Source of the DNA: Pseudomonas sp. AKS31
GTDB lineage: Bacteria > Pseudomonadota > Gammaproteobacteria > Pseudomonadales > Pseudomonadaceae
Length of the DNA stretch: 58,500 nt
Assembly: GCF_023634765.1 (NCBI RefSeq)
Contig: NZ_JAMLFX010000001.1
Location: forward strand, 1,066,928-1,125,427
Direction: 5' to 3'
A program made the translations under genes and the position numbers. This document shows positions 42,430 through 51,427 of the stretch, piece by piece. Numbering within the stretch: position 1 is the first letter of the stretch; every line of letters starts with the position of its first letter. Under the pieces are notes generated by a model. It saw nothing but the letters and a program-made list of their open reading frames with translations. It searched no databases and had not been told where the DNA came from.

Positions 42430-43839
42430 ATGATCCGCACCTATTTTGATGAGATGTACGATGCCGGCGGCCAGGTTCGCCCGCATTATCGGGAGTTCGC
42501 CCGATGGCTGGCTGACACGCCAGACGAACTGCTGGCCCAGCGGCGACGCGAGGCCGATCTACTGTTCCATCGCGCCGGGATTACCTTCACGCTCTATGGG
42601 GACGAGCAGGGCACCGAGCGCCTGATTCCTTTCGACACCATTCCGCGCAGCATCCCCGCCAGCGAGTGGCGGATCGTCGAGCGCGGCTGCATCCAGCGGG
42701 TCAAGGCGCTGAACATGTTCCTCGCCGACCTCTATCACGAGCAGCGCATCATCAAGGCCGGGATCATTCCCGCCGAACAGGTACTGGCAAACGAGCAATA
42801 TCAGTTGGCGATGCAGGGCCTGGATCTGCACCGCGATATCTATTCGCACATCTCCGGCGTCGATCTGGTACGCGATGGCGACGGCACTTATTACGTGCTC
42901 GAAGACAATCTGCGCACACCGAGCGGCGTGAGCTACATGCTCGAAGACCGCAAGATGATGATGCGCCTGTTCCCGGAGCTGTTCGCCGCGCAGCGCATTG
43001 CACCGATCGATCACTACCCGAACCTGTTGCTCGACACCCTGAAAAGCTCCAGTCCGATTGATAACCCCAGCGTAGTGGTGCTGACGCCGGGACGCTTCAA
43101 CAGCGCCTTCTTCGAACACGCGTTCCTGGCCAGGGAAATGGGCGTGGAACTGGTCGAGGGCGCGGATCTGTTCGTGCGTGATGACAAGGTCTTCATGCGC
43201 ACCACCGACGGCCCGAAAGCGGTGGACGTGATCTACCGCCGCCTCGACGACGCGTTCCTCGACCCGTTGGCCTTCAACCCCGACTCGATGCTTGGTGTGC
43301 CGGGCCTGCTGTCGTCCTACCGCTCCGGCAACGTAGTGCTGGCCAACGCCATCGGCACTGGCGTGGCGGACGACAAATCGGTGTATCCGTTTGTCACCGA
43401 CATGATCCGGTTCTACCTCGACGAAGAGCCGATTCTGAAGAACGTACCCACCTGGCAATGCCGCAATCCGTCTGAACTTTCCCATGTGCTGGCCAATCTT
43501 CCAGATCTGGTGGTCAAGGAAACCCAAGGTTCCGGCGGTTACGGAATGCTGGTGGGGCCGGCGTCGACGAAGGCGGAAATCGATGCCTTCCGCGAGCGCA
43601 TCAAAGCCAAACCCCACGCGTACATCGCGCAACCGACGCTGTCGCTGTCGACCTGTCCGACCTTTGTCGAAAACGGCATCGCGCCACGCCATATCGACTT
43701 GCGTCCGTTTGTCTTGTCCGGTCGCGAAACCCGGGTGGTGCCTGGCGGTTTGACCCGCGTTGCACTGCGCGAAGGCTCCCTGGTGGTGAATTCCTCCCAG
43801 GGCGGCGGAACCAAGGACACCTGGGTGGTCGAGGATTGA
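42430..43839 (+). CDS. Circularly permuted ATP-grasp type 2 family protein
   Basis: A 469-residue protein of the DUF404/DUF407 circularly permuted ATP-grasp family. It opens MIRTYFDEMYDAGGQVRPHY and shows the block YYVLEDNLRTPSGVSYML, LTPGRFNSAFFEH and the ATP-grasp KETQGSGGYGML segment. It is followed within 13 bases by the alpha-E gene and then a transglutaminase gene, the standard partnership; the set is predicted, from comparative genomics, to make or process a peptide-like tag. Start ATG 42430, chosen because the family begins there. Exact reaction unknown. Confidence 0.88.
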   Translation: MIRTYFDEMYDAGGQVRPHYREFARWLADTPDELLAQRRREADLLFHRAGITFTLYGDEQGTERLIPFDTIPRSIPASEWRIVERGCIQRVKALNMFLADLYHEQRIIKAGIIPAEQVLANEQYQLAMQGLDLHRDIYSHISGVDLVRDGDGTYYVLEDNLRTPSGVSYMLEDRKMMMRLFPELFAAQRIAPIDHYPNLLLDTLKSSSPIDNPSVVVLTPGRFNSAFFEHAFLAREMGVELVEGADLFVRDDKVFMRTTDGPKAVDVIYRRLDDAFLDPLAFNPDSMLGVPGLLSSYRSGNVVLANAIGTGVADDKSVYPFVTDMIRFYLDEEPILKNVPTWQCRNPSELSHVLANLPDLVVKETQGSGGYGMLVGPASTKAEIDAFRERIKAKPHAYIAQPTLSLSTCPTFVENGIAPRHIDLRPFVLSGRETRVVPGGLTRVALREGSLVVNSSQGGGTKDTWVVED

Positions 43840-43851
43840 AGGAAGCTTGCC

Positions 43852-44802
43852 ATGTTAAGTAGAACTGCCTCGGATCTGTATTGGATGTCGCGTTACCTGG
43901 AGCGGGCGGAAAACCTCGCACGGATGCTCGACATCAGTTATTCGCTGTCGCTGATGCCGCAGGACGGTCGCGGCGATGGTTTGCACGAATTGGCCATGCC
44001 GTTGCTGATCACCGGCACCCTCGATGATTATCTGGAGCGTCACGGTGCGCTGCATGCCGAACGTCTGTTGCACTTTTTCGCCCTCGATGCCGCCAATCCG
44101 GCGAGCATTTACAGTTGCCTCGGCGCGGCGCGTGCCAGTGCGCACGCCGTGCGCGGGCGGATCACGGCGGACATGTGGGAGAACATCAACGCGACGTGGC
44201 TGGAGATTCGCGGGATTGCTGAACAGGGCCTCAGCCGCTATGGCATGAGCCGTTTCTGTGAGTGGATCAAGGAGCGTTCACACCTGTTTCGTGGCGCGTC
44301 CTACGGCACGATCATGCGTAACGATGCGTTTCGTTTCATTCGCCTCGGTACGTTCATCGAACGCGCGGACAACACCCTGCGATTGCTCGATGCGCGCTAT
44401 GAAATGGCTGGCGATCAGGCTGAAGCAGTCAGCGACGGTACGGCCCACGCCTATTACCAGTGGAGTGCCTTGCTGCGCGCCTTGTCGTCGTTCGAGGCCT
44501 ACACCGAAATCTACCGCGATGCGCCCGGTGCCCGGCATGTCGCCGAGTTGCTGTTGTTGCGCGCCGATGTACCGCGTTCGCTACGGGCCTGCACCGAAGA
44601 GATCGACCAGATTCTCGCGCAGTTGCCAGGCGCCAATGGCCGGCCGGCACAACGTCTGGCGGCCGAAATGGACGCACGCCTGCGCTACACCGGCATCAAC
44701 GAAATACTCGAGGAAGGCCTGCACGCCTGGCTGACCGAATTCATCCCGCTGGTGCGCCAGTTGGGTAACGCCATTCACAGTTCCTACCTGGAGGCTGCAT
44801 GA
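43852..44802 (+). CDS. Alpha-E domain-containing protein
   Basis: A 316-residue, almost wholly helical protein of the alpha-E family, starting MLSRTASDLYWMSRYLERAENLARML. Conserved Arg/Glu pairs (LERAENLAR, IERADNTLRLL) are visible. It overlaps the transglutaminase start by four bases (ATGA), so translation is coupled. The family is a non-catalytic partner of the ATP-grasp and transglutaminase proteins in a predicted peptide-tag pathway. Confidence 0.9.
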   Translation: MLSRTASDLYWMSRYLERAENLARMLDISYSLSLMPQDGRGDGLHELAMPLLITGTLDDYLERHGALHAERLLHFFALDAANPASIYSCLGAARASAHAVRGRITADMWENINATWLEIRGIAEQGLSRYGMSRFCEWIKERSHLFRGASYGTIMRNDAFRFIRLGTFIERADNTLRLLDARYEMAGDQAEAVSDGTAHAYYQWSALLRALSSFEAYTEIYRDAPGARHVAELLLLRADVPRSLRACTEEIDQILAQLPGANGRPAQRLAAEMDARLRYTGINEILEEGLHAWLTEFIPLVRQLGNAIHSSYLEAA

Positions 44803-45602
44803 GACTTTCCATTAGCCACGAGACCACCTATCACTACGAAGATCAGGTGCGGGCGAGCATCCAGTACCTGCGGCTGACCCCACACGACAGCGAACGTCAG
44901 CACGTGTTGAGCTGGCAGCTCGACCTGCCGCGCCCGGTGCGTGCGCAACTCGATCCGTTCGGCAATATCCTGCACGTGCTGACCATGGATGAACCGCACG
45001 AAGCGATCATCATCGGTGCGCGCGGGCAGGTCGATATCGACGAGCTGCGCGAGGCCGAGCATGAGAGCCAGTCGGCGCTGCCGTTCCTGCGCTTTACCCG
45101 GTTGACCGAGGCGGATGAGGCCTTGCGCGCGTTCGCCGAGAAGTCCTGCAAGCAGCGGCGTGATCGTACGGCGCTGATCGATCTGATGCATGGCTTGAAT
45201 CAGCACATGACCTACACGCCGGGGTCCACCGAGGTTGATACCAGCGCCGCTGAGGCCTTTGCCGGGCGTGCGGGTGTCTGCCAGGATCATGCTCATGCGT
45301 TTCTGGCTTGCGCGCGTAGTCTCGGGATTCCGTCGCGTTATGTGTCGGGATATCTGTACAGCGAGGATTGTGAGCATCTGGCCAGCCATGCGTGGGCAGA
45401 AGCGTGGCTGGATGACGCTTGGTACAGCTTTGACGTGACCAACGAATTGGCGCGGCCGGAGCGGCACTTGAAACTGGCGGTGGGTCTGGATTATCTGGAT
45501 GCCTGCCCGGTGCGCGGCATGCGCCGTGGCGGCGGATGTGAGCAGATGCATGCAAAAGTGTTCGTGTCGCCGACCCCGATCATCTCGGTCCAGCAACAAT
45601 AA
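44799..45602 (+). CDS. Transglutaminase-like protein
   Basis: A 267-residue transglutaminase-fold protein starting MRLSISHETTYHYEDQVRAS. The N-terminal beta region is typical of the bacterial transglutaminase family; the catalytic triad is visible as Cys in GVCQDHAHAFLACAR, His in SHAWAEAWL and Asp in YSFDVTNE. No signal peptide, so it is cytoplasmic. It is the third gene of the coupled set. Family knowledge suggests an amide-bond cleaving or forming role. Confidence 0.92.
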   Translation: MRLSISHETTYHYEDQVRASIQYLRLTPHDSERQHVLSWQLDLPRPVRAQLDPFGNILHVLTMDEPHEAIIIGARGQVDIDELREAEHESQSALPFLRFTRLTEADEALRAFAEKSCKQRRDRTALIDLMHGLNQHMTYTPGSTEVDTSAAEAFAGRAGVCQDHAHAFLACARSLGIPSRYVSGYLYSEDCEHLASHAWAEAWLDDAWYSFDVTNELARPERHLKLAVGLDYLDACPVRGMRRGGGCEQMHAKVFVSPTPIISVQQQ

Positions 45603-45619
45603 ATTGCTTCATACAAACC

Positions 45620-45712
45620 CTGTGGGAGCGAGCCTGCTCGCGAAGGCGGTTTATCAGTCACTGATGCAGTGTTCTGACACGCCGCTTTCGCGAGCAGGCT
45701 CGCTCCCACAAG
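45620..45712. repeat. REP pair, family B (inverted)
   Basis: TGGGAGCGAGCCTGCTCGCG and its reverse complement CGCGAGCAGGCTCGCTCCCA, a near-perfect pair between the convergent transglutaminase and cytochrome genes. Confidence 0.9.
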
Positions 45713-45722
45713 GGAAATGGCG

Positions 45723-46544
45723 TTACGGCTTAACCTTGCGCCCAGCCATGTGTTTCAGATAACCCACCAGCAATTCCAAATCCCCCTCCGGCAACACTTC
45801 TGCCGAAAAGCCCGGCATCTTCGCCTGCGGCCACTGACGCAAGCTCTGCGGATCACGAATGTAGCGCTTGAGGAAATCCGCGCCGAAATACTCGGTCGGG
45901 TTATACGGAATATTCAGATCCGGCCCGAATTGCGCATCCCCCGCACCGTTCAACCGATGACACGCCAGACAGTTTTTCTGAAACAGCGCAAAGCCTTGGT
46001 TCACCGGGTCATCCGCTTTCAATGCAGGATCCGGCAGCAGGGCCGGGAAGCGTTCGCTCACTGGCGCCATGCGCTTGATGCTCGCAACTTGAAATGGCCA
46101 TTGCTCCGGACTGATATTGCCGGTCTGCGGATCGCTCCAGACCAGATAGAACGGCCCGGCGCTGTGCTTGCCTTCCGACAGCGGCGGCCACGGCTGAGCC
46201 GGATCTTCGATAGCCAGCCAAGCCCGCGCACCTGTTGTATTGAGCAACGGCGCCGCGGCCAATTCTGCGGCAAAGCCGTCCAGTGCCACCGCTTGCAGGT
46301 GATCTTGCGGTTTGATCCCGCTCAGCAGAGCGGCCACGGGCACGGCGCGATAGGTCATGTCCTTCTTGTAGGACACATCGTTTTTGATCGTCAGGGTTTG
46401 CACTTGAGGATGCTTGAGCAATTCCTCGGTCTGCCAGGTGCGGCTGTTTGCGCCCAGTTGCAGATCCAACTGTGCGGCAGACAAGGGCATGCTCAGCAGC
46501 ATGGCCCCCAGAAGAGTGAGCGCTTTCAAATGATCGCCGTCCAT
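45723..46544 (-). CDS. Periplasmic c-type cytochrome with N-terminal molybdopterin-oxidoreductase-like domain
   Basis: A 273-residue exported protein with signal peptide LKALTLLGAMLLSMPLSAA. The first part (QLDLQLGANSRTWQTEELL, TIKNDVSYKKDMTYRAVPVAALL) resembles the oxidoreductase molybdopterin-binding fold without an obvious cofactor-ligand cysteine. The C-terminal third is cytochrome c with heme motif CLACH and a methionine ligand in AKMPGFSAEVLP. A role in periplasmic electron transfer is inferred. The start is uncertain: ATG 46544 lacks a clear ribosome site. Confidence 0.75.
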   Translation of the reverse strand: MDGDHLKALTLLGAMLLSMPLSAAQLDLQLGANSRTWQTEELLKHPQVQTLTIKNDVSYKKDMTYRAVPVAALLSGIKPQDHLQAVALDGFAAELAAAPLLNTTGARAWLAIEDPAQPWPPLSEGKHSAGPFYLVWSDPQTGNISPEQWPFQVASIKRMAPVSERFPALLPDPALKADDPVNQGFALFQKNCLACHRLNGAGDAQFGPDLNIPYNPTEYFGADFLKRYIRDPQSLRQWPQAKMPGFSAEVLPEGDLELLVGYLKHMAGRKVKP

Positions 46545-46639
46545 GTCGTGGGAGTGCGCCAAGGTTGGCACAGCCACGCTGGCCCGGGTAGCGGGCCAGT
46601 CACATTTTCAGTGGCGATGAACAGCACCCGCCGCTCGAC

Positions 46640-46735
46640 TCAACCGATGACCTTGGTCAGATTCGGCAAAATCAACAACAGCGTCGTGGCGAAAAGAATG
46701 AGCCCTGCTTGACGAACTTTCGGTTGTTTGAACAT
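46640..46735 (-). CDS. Putative 31-residue single-span membrane peptide
   Basis: A short frame starting MFKQPKVRQAG with GGCGG upstream encodes a basic N-terminus and one hydrophobic helix (LILFATTLLLILPNL). It is about 95 bases upstream of the cytochrome gene on the same strand and could be cotranscribed with it. Composition and ribosome site favour a real gene, but it is below the size where sequence alone can prove it. Confidence 0.5.
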   Translation of the reverse strand: MFKQPKVRQAGLILFATTLLLILPNLTKVIG

Positions 46736-47129
46736 GGCTTGACCGCCTTTATTGTTATTTCCTGATGCTTGCCTGCATATCCATGACGGCAAGCGTTGCA
46801 CTTCCTGTTGAAGAACGTCTGCCTCGGCAAAATCCGACGACACTGACGTACATGTTCTACATTAGGGGCCACGTCACGCTTGGCTTAGATCCATTTCATA
46901 TGGAGCGCTCACCAGTTGCTATAAAAAAGGCATGAGGCTTATTGCCAGCTTCTTTGCCGCCCGCTGGCTAGACAACTCGCCGACCTGAACCGGTTCACCC
47001 GACAGTTAATGACCGTCCGTCTGAGCGTGTCCGTCAACCGCATTGAGCGCTGTGGTCATTGAATCCATGGCCGCTCGGGCCAAGAGTGGAGGTACAAGCA
47101 ATCACTCCCCGCACAGGTTCGAGGACGTC
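46736..47129. other. Gene-free divergent region before the thiolase gene
   Basis: Nearly 400 bases without a supported gene. An AT-rich TTGCTATAAAAAA segment near 46917-46929 could be part of a promoter for the thiolase operon. An in-frame thiolase extension from 47043 lacks family similarity and is not counted. Confidence 0.45.
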
Positions 47130-48335
47130 ATGACCCAAGCTTTGATATTCGATGCGTTACGCACGCCCCGTGGCAAAGGCAAGGCCGATGGTGCCCTGCA
47201 CAGCGTCAAACCGGTGAATCTGGTGGCCGGTCTGCTGACCGCGCTGCAAGAACGCACCTCGCTGGACACCAGCCAGGTCGATGACGTGGTGCTCGGCTGC
47301 GTGACGCCAATTGGCGATCAAGGCTCGGACATCGCCAAAACCGCCGTGCAAGTAGCCGATTGGGACGTCAGTGTCGCGGGCGTGCAGATCAACCGGTTCT
47401 GCGCCTCGGGACTGGAAGCGGTCAACCTCGGCGCGATGAAAGTGCGCTCGGGTTTCGAAGACCTCGTAGTGGTCGGCGGCGTCGAGTCAATGTCGCGGGT
47501 GCCAATGGGCAGCGACGGTGGTGCCTGGGCGCTGGATCCGCAGACCAACCTGCACAGCCATTTCACCCCGCAAGGCGTCGGTGCCGATCTGATTGCTACG
47601 CTGGAAGGCTTCAGTCGTCAGGACGTCGATGCCTATGCGCTGCACTCGCAGCAGAAAGCCGCGCGGGCGCGGGCCGATGGCTCGTTCAACAAGTCGTTGG
47701 TGCCGGTGCAGGATCAGAACGGCATCATCCTGCTCGACCACGATGAGTTCATCCGCGCCGAATCGACCCTTGACGGCTTGGGCAAGCTCAAGCCGAGTTT
47801 CGAAATGATCGGCCAGATGGGTTTTGACGCCACGGCGCTGCGGGTCTACAGCCATGTCGAACGAATCAATCACGTGCACACACCGGGTAACAGTTCCGGG
47901 ATCGTCGACGGTGCGGCGCTGATGCTGATCGGCTCCGAAGCCAAAGGTCGGGCACTGGGCCTGCAACCCCGGGCGCGCATTGTTGCCACGGCAGTCACCA
48001 GTACCGATCCGACCATCATGCTCACCGGCCCCGCGCCGGCAACGCGCAAGGCACTGGCCAAGGCCGGGCTGCGCGTTGAAGACATCGACCTGTTCGAGGT
48101 CAACGAAGCGTTTGCCTCGGTGGTGCTCAAGTTCATCAAGGACATGGCGGTCGACCCGGACAAGGTCAATGTCAACGGCGGTTCAATCGCCATGGGGCAT
48201 CCGTTGGGTGCCACCGGTTGCGCGATCCTCGGCACCTTGCTCGATGAACTGGAAGCGCGGCGCCTGCGCTATGGCCTGGCGACGCTGTGCGTCGGCGGCG
48301 GCATGGGCATTGCCACCATCATCGAACGCCTCTGA
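47130..48335 (+). CDS. Acetyl-CoA C-acyltransferase (thiolase)
   Basis: A 401-residue thiolase, the beta-oxidation cleavage enzyme. The nucleophilic cysteine is in [15 protein letters not shown], the catalytic His in [15 protein letters not shown], and the second cysteine in [10 protein letters not shown]. The start [18 protein letters not shown] is preceded by CGAGGACG; the longer upstream frame is not conserved-looking. It is followed after 24 bases by a multifunctional beta-oxidation enzyme, so the pair forms a fadA/fadB-like operon, distinct from the housekeeping fadBA, where the FadB-type gene comes first. Confidence 0.93.
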   Translation: MTQALIFDALRTPRGKGKADGALHSVKPVNLVAGLLTALQERTSLDTSQVDDVVLGCVTPIGDQGSDIAKTAVQVADWDVSVAGVQINRFCASGLEAVNLGAMKVRSGFEDLVVVGGVESMSRVPMGSDGGAWALDPQTNLHSHFTPQGVGADLIATLEGFSRQDVDAYALHSQQKAARARADGSFNKSLVPVQDQNGIILLDHDEFIRAESTLDGLGKLKPSFEMIGQMGFDATALRVYSHVERINHVHTPGNSSGIVDGAALMLIGSEAKGRALGLQPRARIVATAVTSTDPTIMLTGPAPATRKALAKAGLRVEDIDLFEVNEAFASVVLKFIKDMAVDPDKVNVNGGSIAMGHPLGATGCAILGTLLDELEARRLRYGLATLCVGGGMGIATIIERL

Positions 48336-48359
48336 ACCCCGAATTCAAGGAACCTTGTT

Positions 48360-50504
48360 ATGAGCGAAGCCATTCGTTACGAAAAAGGCCAGGACGCTAT
48401 CGTCGTGCTGACCATCGATATGCCGGGCCAGAGCGCCAACACCATGAACGCCGTGTACCGCGAGGCCATGGCCGCCTGCGTCGCCCGGCTGGTAGCTGAA
48501 AAAGACAGCATTGCCGGCGTCATCATCACCTCAGCGAAGAAAACTTTTTTCGCCGGTGGCGACCTCAACGAACTGATCAAGGTCGGCAAGCCTGAAGCCA
48601 AAGCCTTCTACGACATGGTGCTGACCCTCAAGGCGCAGTTGCGCACTCTGGAAACCCTCGGCAAACCGGTGGTTGCGGCGATCAACGGCGCGGCGCTGGG
48701 CGGAGGCTGGGAAATCTGCCTCGCCTGCCACCACCGGGTGGCGCTGGGCGACGCGTCGGTGCAACTCGGCCTGCCGGAAGTGACCCTCGGTCTACTGCCG
48801 GGCGGTGGCGGGGTGGTGCGCATGGTGCGCATGCTCGGTCTCGAGAAAGCGCTGCCGTATCTGCTCGAAGGCAAGAAAGTGCGTCCACAGCAGGCGTTGC
48901 AGGCCGGTTTGATTGATGAGCTGGCGGCGGATCGCGACGAATTGCTGGCCAAGGCGCGCGCCTGGATCGTCGCCAATCCGAGCGCAGTGCAGCGTTGGGA
49001 TGTGAAGGGCTATCAGATTCCCGGCGGCACGCCGTCGAATCCGAAAGTGGCGCAGATGCTGGCGATTGCGCCGTCGATTCTGCGCAGCAAGACCCAAGGC
49101 ACTCTGCCAGCGCCGGAGAAAATCCTCTGCGCCGCAGTCGAGGGCGCTCAGGTCGATTTCGACACCGCGCACTTGATCGAAACCCGTTACTTCACCGAAC
49201 TGACCACCGGGCAGATCTCGAAAAACCTGATCGGCACCTTCTGGTTTCAACTCAATGAGATCAACGCCGGCGGTTCGCGGCCGCAGGGTTTTGCACCTTA
49301 TAAAACGCAGAAAGTCGGCGTGCTAGGTGCCGGAATGATGGGCGCCGGGATTGCTTTTGTCAGTGCATCAGCCGGAATTGAGGTGGTGCTCAAGGACATC
49401 AATCTCGCGGCCGCCGAGAAAGGCAAGGCTCACTCGGCAGCGTTACTGGACAAGAAAGTCGCCCGCGGGCAGATGGAGGCGTCGAAGCGTGAGGCAGTGC
49501 TGGCGCGGATTCACACTACTGAAAGTGATGCCGATCTGGCGGGTTGCGATCTGATCATCGAAGCGGTGTTTGAGGATCGCGATCTTAAGGCGAAAGTCTC
49601 TTCCGCAGCCCAGCAGGTTGTTGGCGCCGAAGCCGTCATCGCCTCCAACACGTCGACGCTGCCGATTACCGGTCTGGCGACTGCTGTTGCGGATCAAAGC
49701 AAATTCATCGGCCTGCATTTCTTCAGCCCGGTGGAAAAAATGCCGCTGGTGGAAATCATCAAGGGTGCGCAGACCAGCGATGAAACCCTCGCGCGCGGTT
49801 TTGATTTCGTTCTGCAAATCAAGAAGACCCCGATCGTCGTCAACGACAGTCGTGGCTTCTTTACTTCAAGGGTGTTCGGCACCTTCACCAACGAAGGTAT
49901 CGCCATGCTCGGTGAAGGCGTGAGTGCGCCGATGATCGAGACCGAAGCGCGCAAGGCCGGGATGCCGGTCGGACCTCTGGCGATCTCTGACGAAGTTTCC
50001 CTCAGCCTGATGAGCCATATCCGCCAGCAAACTGCCAAGGACCTACAAGCAGAAGGGAAACCGCTGATTGAGCACCCGGCCTTCGCCGTGATTGACTTGC
50101 TGCTCAACGAATACAAGCGACCGGGTAAAGCGGCGGGTGGCGGTTTTTACGATTACCCGGCTGGTGGGCAGAAACATCTGTGGCCCGAACTGAAGGCGCG
50201 TTTCGAGAAGGCTGACGGGCAGATTTCGCCCAAAGACGTGCGCGATCGGCTGCTGTTTGTACAAGCCATTGAAACCGTCCGTTGTGTGGAGGAGGGCGTG
50301 CTGACCTCGACGGCAGATGCCAACGTCGGCTCGATCTTCGGCATCGGTTTTGCGCCGTGGACCGGCGGCGCGTTGCAGTTCATCAACCAATACGGCGTGA
50401 AGGATTTCGTCGCCCGCGCGCAGTATCTGGCCGAGCAATATGGCGAGCGTTTTGCGCCGCCTGCGTTGCTGCTGGATAAAGCAGCGAAAGGTGAAATGTT
50501 CTAA
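48360..50504 (+). CDS. 3-hydroxyacyl-CoA dehydrogenase/enoyl-CoA hydratase (FadB/FadJ-like)
   Basis: A 714-residue fusion. The N-terminal crotonase domain (about 1-200) keeps both acid residues (ALGGGWEICLACHHR and LPEVTLGLLPGGGG). The central NAD-binding fold begins VGVLGAGMMGAGIAFVSA, with the dehydrogenase His in FIGLHFFSPVEKMPLVEI, and the C-terminal domain follows (GFFTSRVFGTFTNEG, GGGFYDYPAGG). Start ATG 48360 with AAGGAACC upstream. It works with the preceding thiolase on fatty acyl-CoA. Confidence 0.93.
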   Translation: MSEAIRYEKGQDAIVVLTIDMPGQSANTMNAVYREAMAACVARLVAEKDSIAGVIITSAKKTFFAGGDLNELIKVGKPEAKAFYDMVLTLKAQLRTLETLGKPVVAAINGAALGGGWEICLACHHRVALGDASVQLGLPEVTLGLLPGGGGVVRMVRMLGLEKALPYLLEGKKVRPQQALQAGLIDELAADRDELLAKARAWIVANPSAVQRWDVKGYQIPGGTPSNPKVAQMLAIAPSILRSKTQGTLPAPEKILCAAVEGAQVDFDTAHLIETRYFTELTTGQISKNLIGTFWFQLNEINAGGSRPQGFAPYKTQKVGVLGAGMMGAGIAFVSASAGIEVVLKDINLAAAEKGKAHSAALLDKKVARGQMEASKREAVLARIHTTESDADLAGCDLIIEAVFEDRDLKAKVSSAAQQVVGAEAVIASNTSTLPITGLATAVADQSKFIGLHFFSPVEKMPLVEIIKGAQTSDETLARGFDFVLQIKKTPIVVNDSRGFFTSRVFGTFTNEGIAMLGEGVSAPMIETEARKAGMPVGPLAISDEVSLSLMSHIRQQTAKDLQAEGKPLIEHPAFAVIDLLLNEYKRPGKAAGGGFYDYPAGGQKHLWPELKARFEKADGQISPKDVRDRLLFVQAIETVRCVEEGVLTSTADANVGSIFGIGFAPWTGGALQFINQYGVKDFVARAQYLAEQYGERFAPPALLLDKAAKGEMF

Positions 50505-50596
50505 GGACAACGAGCATTCCGGGGCTTGCCTTGCCTGGGTGTTTCAGGGCAGGCTCTGGGGTGTTCATTATTCCCGTCATGTGTCAGGTATTTTTT

Positions 50597-51319
50597 ATGT
50601 CGCTACGCATCTGCATTCTGGAAACCGACATCCTGCGTCCGGAACTGGTCGATCAATATCAGGGTTACGGGCAGATGTTCCAGCGCCTGTTCTCGCAGCA
50701 ACCGATTGCCGCCGAGTTCACTGTCTACAACGTGATGCAGGGCGAATACCCGAGCGACGACCAGGCCTTCGACGCTTATCTGGTCACCGGCAGCAAGGCC
50801 GATTCGTTCGGCACTGACCCGTGGATTCAAACCCTCAAGAAATACCTGCTGAGCCGTTACGAGCGTGGCGACAAACTCCTCGGCGTGTGCTTCGGCCACC
50901 AACTGCTGGCGCTGCTGCTCGGTGGCAAGAGCGAGCGTGCGACTCAGGGTTGGGGCGTCGGCACCCACAACTACAAACTCGCGGCGAAGGCGCCGTGGAT
51001 GAGCCCGGTACGCGAAGAGTTGACGCTGCTGATCAGTCACCAGGATCAGGTCACGGCGCTACCAGAGAATGCCACGGTCATTGCTTCGAGCGATTTTTGC
51101 CCGTTTGCGGCGTACCACATCAACGATCAGGTGCTGTGCTTCCAGGGCCACCCGGAGTTCATCCACGATTATTCGCGGGCGCTGCTGGATCTGCGTCAGG
51201 AAGCGCTGGGTTCGCATATCTACAGCAAAGGCGTGGCGAGCCTCGAGCAGGAGCACCATGGCACCACGGTTGCCGAATGGATGATGCGGTTTGTGGCGCA
51301 CAAGCCAGAAACTGTCTAA
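50597..51319 (+). CDS. Class I glutamine amidotransferase-like protein
   Basis: A 240-residue GATase1-fold protein of the GMP-synthase-like stand-alone type. The nucleophile elbow is GVCFGHQLLALLLGG and the catalytic His/Glu region is VLCFQGHPEFIHDY. Start MSLRICILETDIL; an upstream frame extension is rejected. The activity (amidotransferase or gamma-glutamyl hydrolase) and partner are unknown. It is 93 bases after the FadB-like gene, with no clear metabolic link. Confidence 0.85.
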   Translation: MSLRICILETDILRPELVDQYQGYGQMFQRLFSQQPIAAEFTVYNVMQGEYPSDDQAFDAYLVTGSKADSFGTDPWIQTLKKYLLSRYERGDKLLGVCFGHQLLALLLGGKSERATQGWGVGTHNYKLAAKAPWMSPVREELTLLISHQDQVTALPENATVIASSDFCPFAAYHINDQVLCFQGHPEFIHDYSRALLDLRQEALGSHIYSKGVASLEQEHHGTTVAEWMMRFVAHKPETV

Positions 51320-51327
51320 GGCCAAAG

Positions 51328-51405
51328 CTTCGCGAGCAGGCTCGCTTCCACATTAGATCTTCGGTGCCGCCACCGATCAATGTGGGAGCGAGCCTGCTCG
51401 CGAAT
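51328..51405. repeat. REP pair, family B (inverted)
   Basis: CGCGAGCAGGCTCGCTTCCA followed by TGGGAGCGAGCCTGCTCGCG, in the opposite arm order from the pair at 45620, between convergent genes. Confidence 0.85.
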
Positions 51406-51427
51406 GTTCCAGACAACTCGGTTTGCT

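Noticed and set aside
42073..42486. Minus-strand frame of 137 codons across the ATP-grasp upstream region
   Set aside because: It overlaps the ATP-grasp start and the candidate sRNA, and its composition is not protein-like.
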